Shown here: positions 1-11,614 of the stretch, one piece after another
Layout of the letters: each line of letters starts with the position of its first letter
How positions within the stretch are numbered: position 1 is the stretch's first letter
From: Toxoplasma gondii ME49
Lineage: Eukaryota > Apicomplexa > Conoidasida > Eucoccidiorida > Sarcocystidae
Assembly: GCF_000006565.2 (NCBI RefSeq)
Contig: NC_031474.1
Span: forward strand, 4,437,662-4,501,661
DNA length: 64,000 nucleotides
Reading direction: 5' to 3'
Notes under the pieces: generated by a model
What the model saw: only the letters and a program-made list of their open reading frames with translations
Told to the model about the DNA's origin: nothing
Databases searched by the model: none
Made by a program: the position numbers and the translations under genes

Positions 1-3000
1 ACGCGCGAGCTCTGCAACTCACAATCGACTGCGCACTGGCGATGTTTTTCCTTCTCAGGAGCTGAACCGTTTTGCAAGCGAGGGATATACAATCTTTGAC
101 AGTCTTTACAGTGAGTGGAAAATGCTGTCGCGTACACGTGTTTTTGCTATCATCCACCTTGCGGAGAACACACATGCGTGCCAATCGAATTTGCCGCAGG
201 GTAACCAGGAATTTACAGGCGAGATTGCTTTTTCACTCTCAAGAAGGAAAGTGACATCGCTGCAACACGGTGGGCGGTACTTTTGTGGACAAAACCTTTT
301 CGACGCACATGGTGAAGCGTCTCAAGGGAGTGAAATTCGCCTTTCTGCAGATGTAGTTCACTGGCAGTGCGTATACTGGTCGCCATTGTCGAATTTGCTC
401 AGGATCGGTCATTTCAGAGCTTGCCCTGTGGTACTTTGGTGGAGACACGATGTCATTTGATATAACCAAAATCCTTCCGTTTCAAATTTTTAAATACAAT
501 ATATTGAGGCGATTCTTTTCACGTAGCACTGGAGTCGGACTAAGAGGCACACAACCAATTTGGCCCAGTGTGTGATGTGGTGCGTGGTCAGGTTTCGCAT
601 ATGGCTTGCATTTGCAGTCAGGACTGCTGAAGAATATTTTACCCCCCTCTCCTCAACAACCATCGGGCGAGTAGCCGACAAGGCACGAACCTCAGTTCGT
701 TCTTTGCTTCTACTGACTGCTCGACGTGTCAAATGTAGCAAATTTTTAACATCACTCGCAAACGTGTATGTAAAACACTAAATACAACATCCTCCTGGTG
801 AACTTGTGTTCAGGCACCGCCGCCGCCGTACAATAGTCCACAGTCCGTTGTATTGTATCATATGATTTGTGCCGCATCATGGTTTCAACAAAATATTGTT
901 AGGGTGCTGTGATCATGATGTACTTCATGCCTGCCGTGAGCTGCAGTCGTGATGTATTTCATGCGTCGTGAGCTGTACTTGCGTGGTGCAAGGCTGCTTA
1001 GTGTCGCTATATGGTCATTTTTTTCAGAATACCTTGCTCCCCTGTCGCAAAGAAAGCTCTGCCATGTCAGCCGCATGATGCGGTCGAATGCCAGAGGTGC
1101 CGGGAAGCTTACGCCTGTAAAAACTGTAGTATCCTCAGTAACAACTTCCTTCGCTTGCCGATTACAGCGCAGAACAAGCAAGAATTGTTGCGACTGGGCT
1201 GGGCTCGATGTACCTGCGTGTTGATCTCTTTTGTCACTATAAAGGGCAGCGAAACGCGGTTTTTGGTGACAGAATGTTGTTTGCCAACACGCAGAGAACT
1301 GAGAAGCATAGTAGCTGCGATGGTGACTTTTCGGGTGGACCGTGGTAGAATATATTGTTCCTGAGATTTGATGGCCGTGAGTAATAGAAGGGGCAAGTCC
1401 CGCGGCATCGTTTCAACCTACAATAGGGAAATGCGCGTCACTTCACAACTCCGACGGTTAAAAGTCTGTAGACTTGACCGCAGTCCACGTTATAAGCAGG
1501 TTCATTCTGTTGCTTCAACAGCAGTCGGTGTTTGTCCGGAGCCCCTGTGTGGATCAGTCTCTTCGTCATACGCATATCCAAGTCGCAAGCGATACGGTAT
1601 CCACGTTAACCAGAATGTGGCAGAATTCACCAGCAGAATCAAGCAGCGAAGACTGTTCCGCATTATGAGATAGCACACTTGATTTTTTTCTCTACGGCAA
1701 GAACAACGCGGCTATGGAACTTTTTCAGCTGTAGCCCCACGAATGAGACCTACGTTTTGGTGACAGCGCTATGTGTTTGCTCACGTGAATCGAGGTAAAA
1801 CTAGTAAGAGTCATACCTTACTGCGCCGAAGAAACCGAGCGTCCGCTACTCAAATGCATCAGTCTGCGGGCGACTATCAAATAGTGCGCTGTACAATTGC
1901 TATGCGAAAGTGACAATTTCCGTCTCCAGCGGATCGAATGGGTTACACACCTCCGCTGTTATTGTGTTTGTGCCTCTGTACTTCTGGGAATGACGAACGA
2001 TACTCTCAGGTTTCATAGAATGTGGAGCCTTTTCCCCGTCTATGCACGCTTGCAGATGTGTCAGCTTTGAAGTCGGTCGCCGCGCCGCACAGGCGAAATG
2101 ATTTTAACGGCGAAAGCTCCGCAAGCACATTTCTTTAACTTCAGTGTGGAAGACGGTTTGCAATCCGAAGGACTGTTGTGTTCTCTATGAGGGCACACAC
2201 AGACAGGACGACAGATGGGTGTGTGCTTCGGGCCAACGCTGTCGCTTCTGTTGGCCTGCTGCAAATCTCTGCGTGCATTTTGCTATCACGATGACGTGTA
2301 ACGTTAACTGGAGATCTGGATATAGACTTTTACGCGCTTCGATCACATTTTGCCCACTTTCTTTCACGGCGGATCCTATAGGTCAAAGCGCCCTCGCTGG
2401 TGTGGTACGGTTCGCCGTTGTGCCGGTTCCTTGCGGCGATTGCCTTCCACAGTAGGTTTACGCGTTAGCGTGTTGCCTGACAGTTCTACAGGGACCCATC
2501 CCGCCTGGAAATCATTCTTACAGAAAGAGATTATGAGAGTTGTGTTGACGGAAACTTCCGGCGTTGCAGCACATGACACGTGATTCGTGGGACAGGGCAG
2601 ACACTCCGTGGCCTCCGTTGTTGATCGTGACACTTTCACTTCAATGTTCACCTCAGATAAAAGAGTTGAGAGGGTCCGATTCGAATGGTCGTATCGCCCA
2701 CTTCCACGGCCGTGAGCATATCCAATCTGCAGAGGTCACACGTCCCAAAATGGCAAAAACTACAAACAACGTGAAGTTGACTCAGGGCAGGTTGTCCCAG
2801 ATTCCCAGTTAGATTCTGTGACTCCAGTTTGTCTGATACAGTCTGATGTGCATGTTATGGTTGATTGATTATTAGTTCTTCGCTAGAATTGAGTTCCCGC
2901 AGCCTGGAGAACACTGTCCGGGCTTTCGATATCAGTCCTTTTCTGTGCTCTTGGGTGGTTGCAGACAGAGCGGACTGGCGGGTGGCCTTTTTCCAAGATG

Positions 3001-4136
3001 ATGCCAAAGGCACACCGAAGTGTAACTTACCGTGGATCGGAGTAACTGAGTCGGTCTGTTTGGGGGATCTCTTTCGGCGCTATGCTGAGTTGGCTCAAGA
3101 GAGCGATTCCCGCTTGTCTTTTTTCGTATGTGGCTACACATAGCTCACTTGATAGAGTTTGCAGTTGCCTTTGTGCTACTTAGCGGCAACAGGGCACATT
3201 TCGGCAATTCGGTACCCACTGAATAATTTCTAGACGTGGCTTCAACAAGTGGAATATCTTGTCGACACGTCGCCAAACGCCAGATACTTGTGCGCCACCG
3301 CAAGATAAGTGTCGCAGCATCTCAGAGTGCAGTACATGCATGCTTTCTCTTCAAGATCCTGCTCGGATGAAAATATCCCGCACGTTGCGAGTTCGGAGCA
3401 AAACGGAACAGTGGATGGTGGCCTTGTGTTCGCTTCAAGACTACGGTGAGCCGAGCTGTGTGCCATACCAGTTGCGAGGTCGCCGGTTCTTCGGGGTCCC
3501 GCCGCTCCCCTGAAGTCAACTATGGCGGTGGATGCCCATATCATCTTTTTACCAAATATAGTGCTGGCATCTACTTCGAGTCACGCGGGAAATAATCTTT
3601 TGGGCATCTCCACCATCCTTATTTTATGGCCGAGCTTGGTTCCGGGCCGCTTTCCTCGGACCCGACGGATTTCTTTGTTCTGGCCCGTGGGGGGTCAAGC
3701 GGCGTTGCTGGGTTGTTGGCGCGGCACCTTACAGCGGGGAGGGTCTCGTGCGCTTCGACAAAGTTCAATCACCGCCACATTCGGGGACTCGTTTTTCGCT
3801 CTGAACTTCAAGGACTGCATGTACTGTACATGACTACAGCTCCAAGCTGCCATTGGAAGTGTTTTCTTCAGTTTCCGGACCGCTGTTTGTTCGGACCATC
3901 GTTGACCCGGAGAAAAGCGCCGCTCTGTCTCCATTGTCAAGGTCAACTGCAGGCAACGTAGCCCGTGCTGAACGCGTGGTGGGTTCGACTGCCCGGTGCC
4001 TTTTGTCCCGTATGAAGCCAACACTGTCATCCATGTGCTGACTGGCAGTGGGGGAGCAAAAATCAGTTGAATCGGTTGCTCTCCGAATATCTCCTCAAAG
4101 ATACCTTTGTCGAACGAGGTCTTTTTTCAACTTACG
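1..4136. other. Upstream region without a supportable gene
   Basis: No reading frame here shows a recognisable domain, and the longest ATG-started frames are short and uncorroborated. The right end should hold the promoter and 5' leader of the Hsp100 gene that starts at 4137. Two imperfect copies of a 26-28 bp unit lie at about 916-943 and 950-975. A TGCATGC element at 3337 is listed separately. An exon of an unrecognised gene could be hidden here. Confidence 0.5.
3337..3343. promoter_or_regulatory. TGCATGC element upstream of the Hsp100 gene
   Basis: The heptamer TGCATGC lies about 800 bp upstream of the ATG at 4137. GCATGC-type motifs are known cis elements in coccidian promoters and are bound by some ApiAP2 factors. 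A heptamer is expected by chance about every 16 kb, so this is only a candidate. Confidence 0.2.
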
Positions 4137-7100
4137 ATGAGCGTTCCTCAGAGGGTCCTCACCGCCTCGCGCGCCCCCGGCGCACGACGGTTCATGTTTG
4201 CTGCCATCTTCGTCACTCTCGCGCTCACGTGGCGAACCATGAGTTTGGTGGCTGGCGCCTCTTCTTCTGGGAACACTACAACGCCAGAAGGAAAGCTTAA
4301 CAAGGTATTAAGGGGCCACAACTCCTGAAGTGAAAACGGCGGAGGGCTCAGGGAGAGCGCAGGGCTGGCAAGGGGAGCGCCCTTGAATCGACTCCCTGGG
4401 AAGAACCAACTGGCAGCCACTACACATTTCCGAGCACTGGCTGAGCTTGACACCTCTAGCATCAGCTGGACATATGCCGTCTAAAGTTTTGCGCAGATCT
4501 GTGCTGATTGGTGGTGGAACGCTCACAGAATTGGCATATATGGCCGGCCTTCCTGTGCGCAGGGGGCCATCATGGTGGCATCGGCTGCAAGAGAGAAGCA
4601 CCAGTTCCCCCTCGCCCCCCTCCCCCCTTTCGGCCAGCACTGAGACAGAAAGAAAGAACGAATTTCGTCGTATGCTGTACTCACCGCATCGCCGTCACAG
4701 GCTTCAAGGGGCTTGTGGGATAGGTTGCTCCCGTTTTTGCGAGTGTGACGTGGCACTGTCTCCGTTCAGTCAAAGCCGGCACCATTAATGGACACTCCCG
4801 TTCAGAACTCCGTTTAGGTGGAATATGTGACACACCCACGCCGTTTACCTTTCTTTTGCTTTAGAACTCTCCAACCAGGGACGGTCTGTGTTGCATACTC
4901 CTGTTTCGTGTGGTATCTGCCTTCTATTTGCAGCCTGCCAGCATCAGCCGTGACGCGCGTGACCAGCTTGATCAAGCTGAAGTATTGGCGATGTACATGC
5001 GCCACCGGCAAATCACTCCAGTCCACTTCCTCACCGTTCTTCTTGAGGTTCAGGGCGAATTCAGTAAGCATCCACATCGCAAAAGCATTGTCGGAACAGG
5101 TGCCCCTACTTTCTGTTGTGGGCCCTTTCAGACAGAGACTGCGCATCTTCTTCCGTGGACAGACAACTGAACTTTCGCTTGCATGTCGTGCTCGTTTTCT
5201 GTAGGCATTGTGAGGTCCCTTGAGCAGTGTGGCGCAAACGTATACGAACTTAAGAAGGCAATGAGCAACGTTCTCATTAAGCTCCCTACCTCAGCGGTAA
5301 GTCACAGTCGCAGCAGCAACCCGGCCTCGCGAGTCAGCAGGATGTGCACGGTCTTCCGTCCGTAGTTTTTCTCCCGGTTGACGTTGGTATGTTCTCGGTG
5401 GCAAGGGCCTCACCCGGGTAGACCCGCGCCGAGGGTTCATCAAAACAACAAACATCTCTGTAGACACCCCTTGGCCTTGGAGTGACTAGAAATTCACGCA
5501 GCCCGTGACTATCTGTTGCCGCGTCTGATTCAGGACGTCGAGATTGTCGATGAGCTGGAATCCACGCCTCAGCTAAAACGCGTGGCGCTCCGCGCTTTGG
5601 AAATTGCGCAGAAGGACAAGAAGCAGACAATCGGAATGGAACATTTGATTACGTCTCTCTTTGAGGAGAATAACCTGCGAAAGTCGTTGGAGCAAGCTGG
5701 ATGCAACGTCAAAGTCTTCCTGGAGTCAGTCTGATCGCTAGCGCTTAGAAAAGACATGTCCTCTAACGCGGCACTTTTCGTGTCCGTCCTGCTACGTTAC
5801 GCGGCCACAGATAATGATGAGGGAACTCCCCTTCCATACAGTTCCACGAACCCAGTCTGCGGTCGACGAAGTACTAGAGCTGTGGCGCAAGTCATGACAG
5901 CTTGGTACTGGACATGTTGACATACTGAGAATAGAACCCAACAGAACTGCACCACATGTGAGTTATCATGCGACGCCGACACCTCTTGTGCGCTTGTACA
6001 GGCATTCGACCACTATGTACGAAAATAAATTCAAGCAAGACGTTGCCAGTCGATCCATGAAGAAGCAACCGACAGAAGGCAGCCCGGCCACCAGTAGAGC
6101 GAAACCTGACGCCTCCGACGAGGAGTTCGTCCAGAGCTTTGGTGTGGACATGACGAAGTTGGCAGCGGAAGGTAAACTGGAGCCTGTTGTCGGTCGCAAT
6201 AAAGAGATTAAAGAAGTCCTCACAGTAAGTTCGCTTTCAAGCTGAAAACGAGTTCGTTCTTGCTCGCAGGCTCCGCCATTGGCGAGCAGATTTGGCATGA
6301 AAGCTAACAGGCTGGTCATGGCGCCATGCATGCAGCGGCATTCAACGCCTTGTTGATGTTTTGTCAACTGCGATCACAGGTTCTCAGTCGAAAGGGTAAG
6401 GGGAACCCCTGCCTTGTAGGCGAACCCGGTGTTGGCAAGACAGCTGTCGTCGAGGGTCTCGCTCAACGTCTCGTTGAGGTAAGAACCGCCATCCCGGATG
6501 ATTTTGCCTGCTGATTCTGTGCACTACCCTCCCCCGCAACCTATCCTTGGGCTGTATCATCACCTCGTTTCAGTTCAAGTTCAGGAGTCCTTTGTTTACA
6601 AAAAATATATGGCCTAGCTATGACGTATTTGTTCGTGATGCCGACTGTGCACGACAACTAAGACAACTATATCATTGCATCTCCATTCCCCCCGACTGTG
6701 TTTGGTACATTAGTTCCTCCGGCATGGATATCTGGATTACCTGAATATCGTAGAACTTGAATCTGGTAAAGAAAGACCTTCACGAACTACGATGTACACG
6801 CCCATGGATTCAGCATCCAGGATCCTTTATTTTATATTTGCCTTTCTGCTTTTCGTCGGTATGAAGGGCATGGTCCCCAAGTCGCTGGAGAACAAGATCC
6901 TGTTCGCGGTCGACCTAGGTGCGCTCATCGCTGGTGCGACATACCGTGGCGAGTTCGAGAAGCGTATGAAGGCACTGATCCGATACGTAAGCCATCGTTA
7001 TACAAAGCAGTAGCACACCTGTAGAGGCTGGTTCAGGCAGACAGAGGAACGTGCAAGTCGAGAGAGTTGCAGTCCGACTGTCAGAGACTCCGCTCTGCCA

Positions 7101-10100
7101 GTGTCAATTCGGTTCTGCAAGCGTCGGTGAAGTGTGTGGGGCCATTTCAAGTAACATCCGCTTCTACCGTGTGCAAACCTCTACTGTTCCTCAGGCGGTG
7201 AACCAAGAAGGACGTGTCATCCTCTTCATCGACGAGCTTCACATGCTTATGGGCGCCGGAAAGAGCGATGGCACGATGGACGCTGCCAATTTGTTGAAGC
7301 CTCCCATGGCTAGAGGTGAAATAAGGTGCGACTGAGACACTGTAACACCTAAGAAACAGAATGTGACCCCAATTGAAAAGTTCGGTTCTTCCTGTAGTTC
7401 CTTCCGCATTGTACCAAATGTGCTAACGGCAATGATGTGAAAAGATGCAGACAATGAAGGATTGTACCACATGCCAAGATGGTGTCGCGTTTCGGCAGTG
7501 GTTTCGCATCGCATCACCAGTGGTACAAACGCCAGTCACTGTGTGATGGTCAGAGAACAGTGGAAACAGACACTCTCTATACGCGAGTCTAGCCTAAAAC
7601 CGTACACAGTGTTCCATTTTCCCGTCAACTCACATCGGCGCACGCGTCCGGGGCAGCCTTACTGAGGGCCGCTCCTGGTAGGTGAAGAAGCAACTGTTGC
7701 CTGTGTCGGCGTCCGGCAATTAATATGCAAACGGACAAGCACTGACGCGCTATTCTTCGCACTCAGTTGTCGGTATCTGGATGCAGACTTGTGGGAGCGA
7801 CGACTCAGGAAGAGTACAAGATCATTGAGAAGGACGCGGCCATGGAGCGCCGACTGAAGCCGATCTTCATTGAAGAGCCTTCGACCGACAGAGCAATCTA
7901 CATCTTGAGGAAGCTGTCTGACAAGTTCGAAAGCCATCACGAAATGAAGATATCTGACGAGGCCATCGTCGCTGCTGTTATGCTCTCGCACAAATACATC
8001 AGGAACAGGAAGCTCCCTGACAAAGCTATCGACTTGGTGAGTCGTGGTACTTTGCCAAATACAGAAGAGCTGGTATTGCATTTATTCAATTTCCACCCGA
8101 TGCCTCTCCCGTCAACTTTCCTGAGCACTCATGATCTGCAAACACACGCAGAGATGAATGCTCGACGGAATGCATAGCTCAAGCTCCCGGAAAGCTGTCT
8201 CGCGCTCTTGTTGTAGTGATTCATTGCCCAGGCTGGTGCATATATGGCGTCATACAAAACCTGAAACTGACAGTACTGTTTGTGTGTTTCGGTGTAACGT
8301 TACGCAGCTGGATGAAGCGGCCGCAACAAAGCGCGTGAAATGGGACTTGAGGTCCCTGAACGACGACGAAGTTGCTATGGAGAGGAAAAATAGCGAGCAG
8401 TTCGAGGAAGAGACCCGTAAAGTCGAGCAACAAGATCAGCAACGGATTGAAAAACAAAATGTATGCAACGTGTTTCTCGTGGTGACGTGCATCACAATAT
8501 GTGGCCGACTCGAAACACACTGCGGCCACCTTTCAGCCAACAGGGCTCTATCCATCTGTCTAGACGGCTCACAAAAAACAAACCACTTGAGCACTGGGAA
8601 TGACATATCTCTTGAGTGTTGACGTTGCGTTGCGCGAAAAGTTCTCTACAGTGGCGACCTGCAAATGTGGTACTCATTCTGGCTGGCACATTCTGGGCAA
8701 GTACAGTCACGGCTGCGGTGTGTCTCTGCGCCAAGAACACAGAGTGAAACAAACACAACGCGCCAAACACAAGCGATTTAGAGATGTAGAAGAGCTCACT
8801 CGTAACAGAGGTATCCTCAAGGAGCATTCTTTGCTTTCCCTTGTCTCTTGCCAGCACGGTGATGGAACGGAAGAGGAATTGAAGAACCTGGAGAAGGAAA
8901 TTGAAGAGCAGTCCCTTCACGAGAAGCAGGAGCTCGTTCTCACTGCTGATGACGTGGCTCAGGTCATTAGCTTGTGGACAGGCATTCCACTTGCCAAGCT
9001 GACTGATGATGAAAAATCGAAGATTTTGCGCCTCTCCGATTTGCTCCACTCGGTAAGACTGTCCGCCGTTGTTCACAAATCTATTCCTGCAGGCCTGGCG
9101 TGAAGGTGGCTGCCTTGTAACAAATCTAGGTTGCTACAGGCGATTCCGGAGGACACGTGTGGAGAACGATCACTCGATTGTCTCTGTTCAGGTGCCGCGA
9201 GCCTTCTTGGTGGGGAACATCACCAGATCGAAAAAGACGTTTGTGGCATATACTCCAGTGGTGCCCAGAAAGCCAAGTTAGCGCAGGATAACGTAGCGTT
9301 TGCACAATGTAGTATATCGTGGGAAGATCCTGGTCCTTGCCACCATGTACGCCGCTTCTCTTCAGAGAGTCATTGGTCAAGACGATGCCGTGAAAGCAGT
9401 GGCGGACGCCATGGTGCGAGCCCGGGCTGGTCTGAGCCGCGAAGGCATGCCTGTCGGTTCGTTCCTCTTCCTAGGTCCCACTGGTGAGTTCTCCTGAGCA
9501 AAAACGACGTCCAATCCGTCATCTGCAGACAATGCTGTTGCCAGACCTCAGACGCAACTCGATGCCGTGTCTTCAGATAGGCCGCGTGGCGATTAAACAG
9601 AGTGGCTCCAGAAGAATTCTTGCTGCTCCGCACCACCGTCGGTTGCCTTGTATGGTACATGATGCCGGGTGTCTGCCTTCTCTTGTCCGTTCCAGGCGTT
9701 GGGAAAACAGAGCTGGCGAAGGCACTGGCAATGGAAATGTTCCACAGCGAGAAGAATCTTATTAGAATTGACATGAGTGAATTTAGCGAGGCACACAGCG
9801 TTTCGCGTTTGATTGGAAGTCCTCCCGGCTACGTCGGCCACGACGCTGGAGGGCAGCTCACTGAGGCTGTGCGTCGCAGGCCTCACAGCGTTGTCCTCTT
9901 TGACGAGATTGAAAAAGGACACCAGCAAATTCTTAACATTATGTTGCAGGTGAGAACACATCCCGGAAAGTGTTCTGCTCACCTCACTTGTGACGCACTC
10001 GCTTCCGCATGCTTTACGAATCCGTCCTGACATTCGTGGGACGAGAAAAATTCGTCTGCAATAAGGCTCTCGTCCGGCCGGCAAACAGCACCCTTGAAAC

Positions 10101-11614
10101 ATGCGCTTGCTTTCGTGCTTTCTCCTGTTGCTTCACTGGAGGGCTCACATAGTGTGTACTATCTGGAAGACAGTATCCTAATAAAATGTCTCTGTTTATT
10201 TTGTCAAAATCAGATGCAAGGGAATACATACAAGCGCCCTAACGCTCATGTTGTCTTTCGTATGACATTCAGACCCTCCATTGGATGTTGTTTCCTTGTA
10301 TTGATCAGATGCTGGATGAAGGCCGACTGACAGATGGCAAAGGTTTGTTGGTAGACTTCACGAACTGCGTCATCATTCTCACTTCAAATGTCGGCGCGCA
10401 GTACATCATCTCGGCGTATGAACAAGCAGAAAAGGAATCCAAGACCGCATTGGCAACCTTCGACCCCAAAAGCGGAAATTTGGAGCAATTCGCAGAAGCT
10501 GCGAAGGGTGCTGAAGCCGCATCGGAAGGCGACGACTCATCGTCAGAGAAAAAAGACAAGAAGGGAGCTGTCCTCGACAAGAACAAGAAGTCTGGAAATT
10601 GGAAGAAGGAAGCACGAAGAAAGATCTTGTCTGAGATTGCAGGATCAGGCCTTCTCAAGCCGGAAGTCGTCAACCGCTTCTCCGGAGTCATTGTAAGAGC
10701 ATGTCTGCGAGAATCTCTAGAGCAATGGGCAACAAGGATAACGCCGGAAGTCTTGGGTTGCCACCACTGATAATGCTTCGCTTGGAAGGCGGCAGGGTAA
10801 AGGCTCAGACGGGGGCTCATTCGTTTTACGGAAAATACCTGGTTTATTACGAGGTACAGCATGCCTCGAGTGAGGTTGACATACCACATTTGTGCTGTTC
10901 CGTGAACAACACGACTCTTTCCACGGGATTTCTTATTATTCTTTTCTGTGGATGGGTGTGCTACCTACAGATTTTCGAGCCGATGAATCCTGCAGACGTC
11001 AGAAAGATCTTAGCCATCCAATCGAAGGACCTGAAAAATGCGCTACAGCGAAAGGGAATCGAGCTTGTCATCGATGCCTCTGCAGAGGAGTTCATCGTGC
11101 AAAGGAGTTACACGCACAAGTTTGGCGCACGCCCCCTCAAGAGGTAACATCTGGAGAAGTCGACGAGAGATAAAAAACCATCTGATTGTCGGATGGCCCA
11201 TTCACCAGTGTAACACTCAGTCCGAAAAAATACCAGAAAGTGTATGCCGTAATAGACTGATGGTTCTGTGTCCCATCAGGTCATTATTTTTCCAAGTATT
11301 GCAACTTTCCAAGTTTGCGTGTCTTTTGTGTTTTCGCACTCTTCAGGTTTGTCGACAACCACATCGGTGCAAAAATGGCTCCGTGGATTCTCAGCGGCTA
11401 CCTCCAACCCGGCATGCGGGTTACGGTTGTTGCTTCGAAAAGAAACAAGAACACGCTGGAAGCTCATGTAAGTCCTCAAGGGGAGTTTGGTTCAGCCCAT
11501 TCAAGTTGTGTCTATCAGAAATGTCGGTACGTGATGCCCTTTAAAACCCCAGCGTTGATATCACATACTTTGAGTGTTGTCACGGCGTCTAATGTGAGAC
11601 CACAGGGAGGCTAG
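4137..11614 (+). CDS. Hsp100/Clp AAA+ unfoldase (ClpB/Hsp101-like), 17 exons
   Basis: A two-ring ATP-driven protein unfoldase of about 937 aa. Exons: 4137-4304, 4934-5063, 5205-5296, 5534-5724, 6002-6224, 6380-6478, 6867-6986, 7195-7325, 7787-8036, 8308-8460, 8855-9052, 9366-9483, 9696-9949, 10309-10692, 10971-11143, 11347-11467, 11606-11614. Residues 1-45 hold a basic stretch and then a hydrophobic segment, fitting a signal peptide (secretory or apicoplast route). Two Clp-N repeats span about 57-195. D1 has Walker A GEPGVGKT (282-289), pore loop YRGEF, Walker B LFIDE (351-355) and sensor GATT. The middle region (about 469-580) is shorter than the long bacterial ClpB coiled coil. D2 has GPTGVGKT (622-629), pore loop GYVG (669-672), Walker B VLFDE, sensor TSN and GARPLKR (889-895). 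A Lys/Glu/Ser-rich insert occupies about 745-812. No ATG lies upstream in frame before a stop. The two-codon last exon is the weakest part of the model. Whether it is an apicoplast ClpB/ClpC or an Hsp101-type protein is not settled. Confidence 0.92.

Noticed and set aside
2865..3143. 92-codon open frame upstream of the Hsp100 gene
   Set aside because: No ATG at its start, no domain, and no splice-compatible partner exon was found.
6547..6744. Possible mitochondrial-derived (NUMT) segment in a Hsp100 intron
   Set aside because: Translated fragments could not be matched by eye to cox1, cox3 or cob, so it is kept only as a search suggestion for the shared 18-mer.
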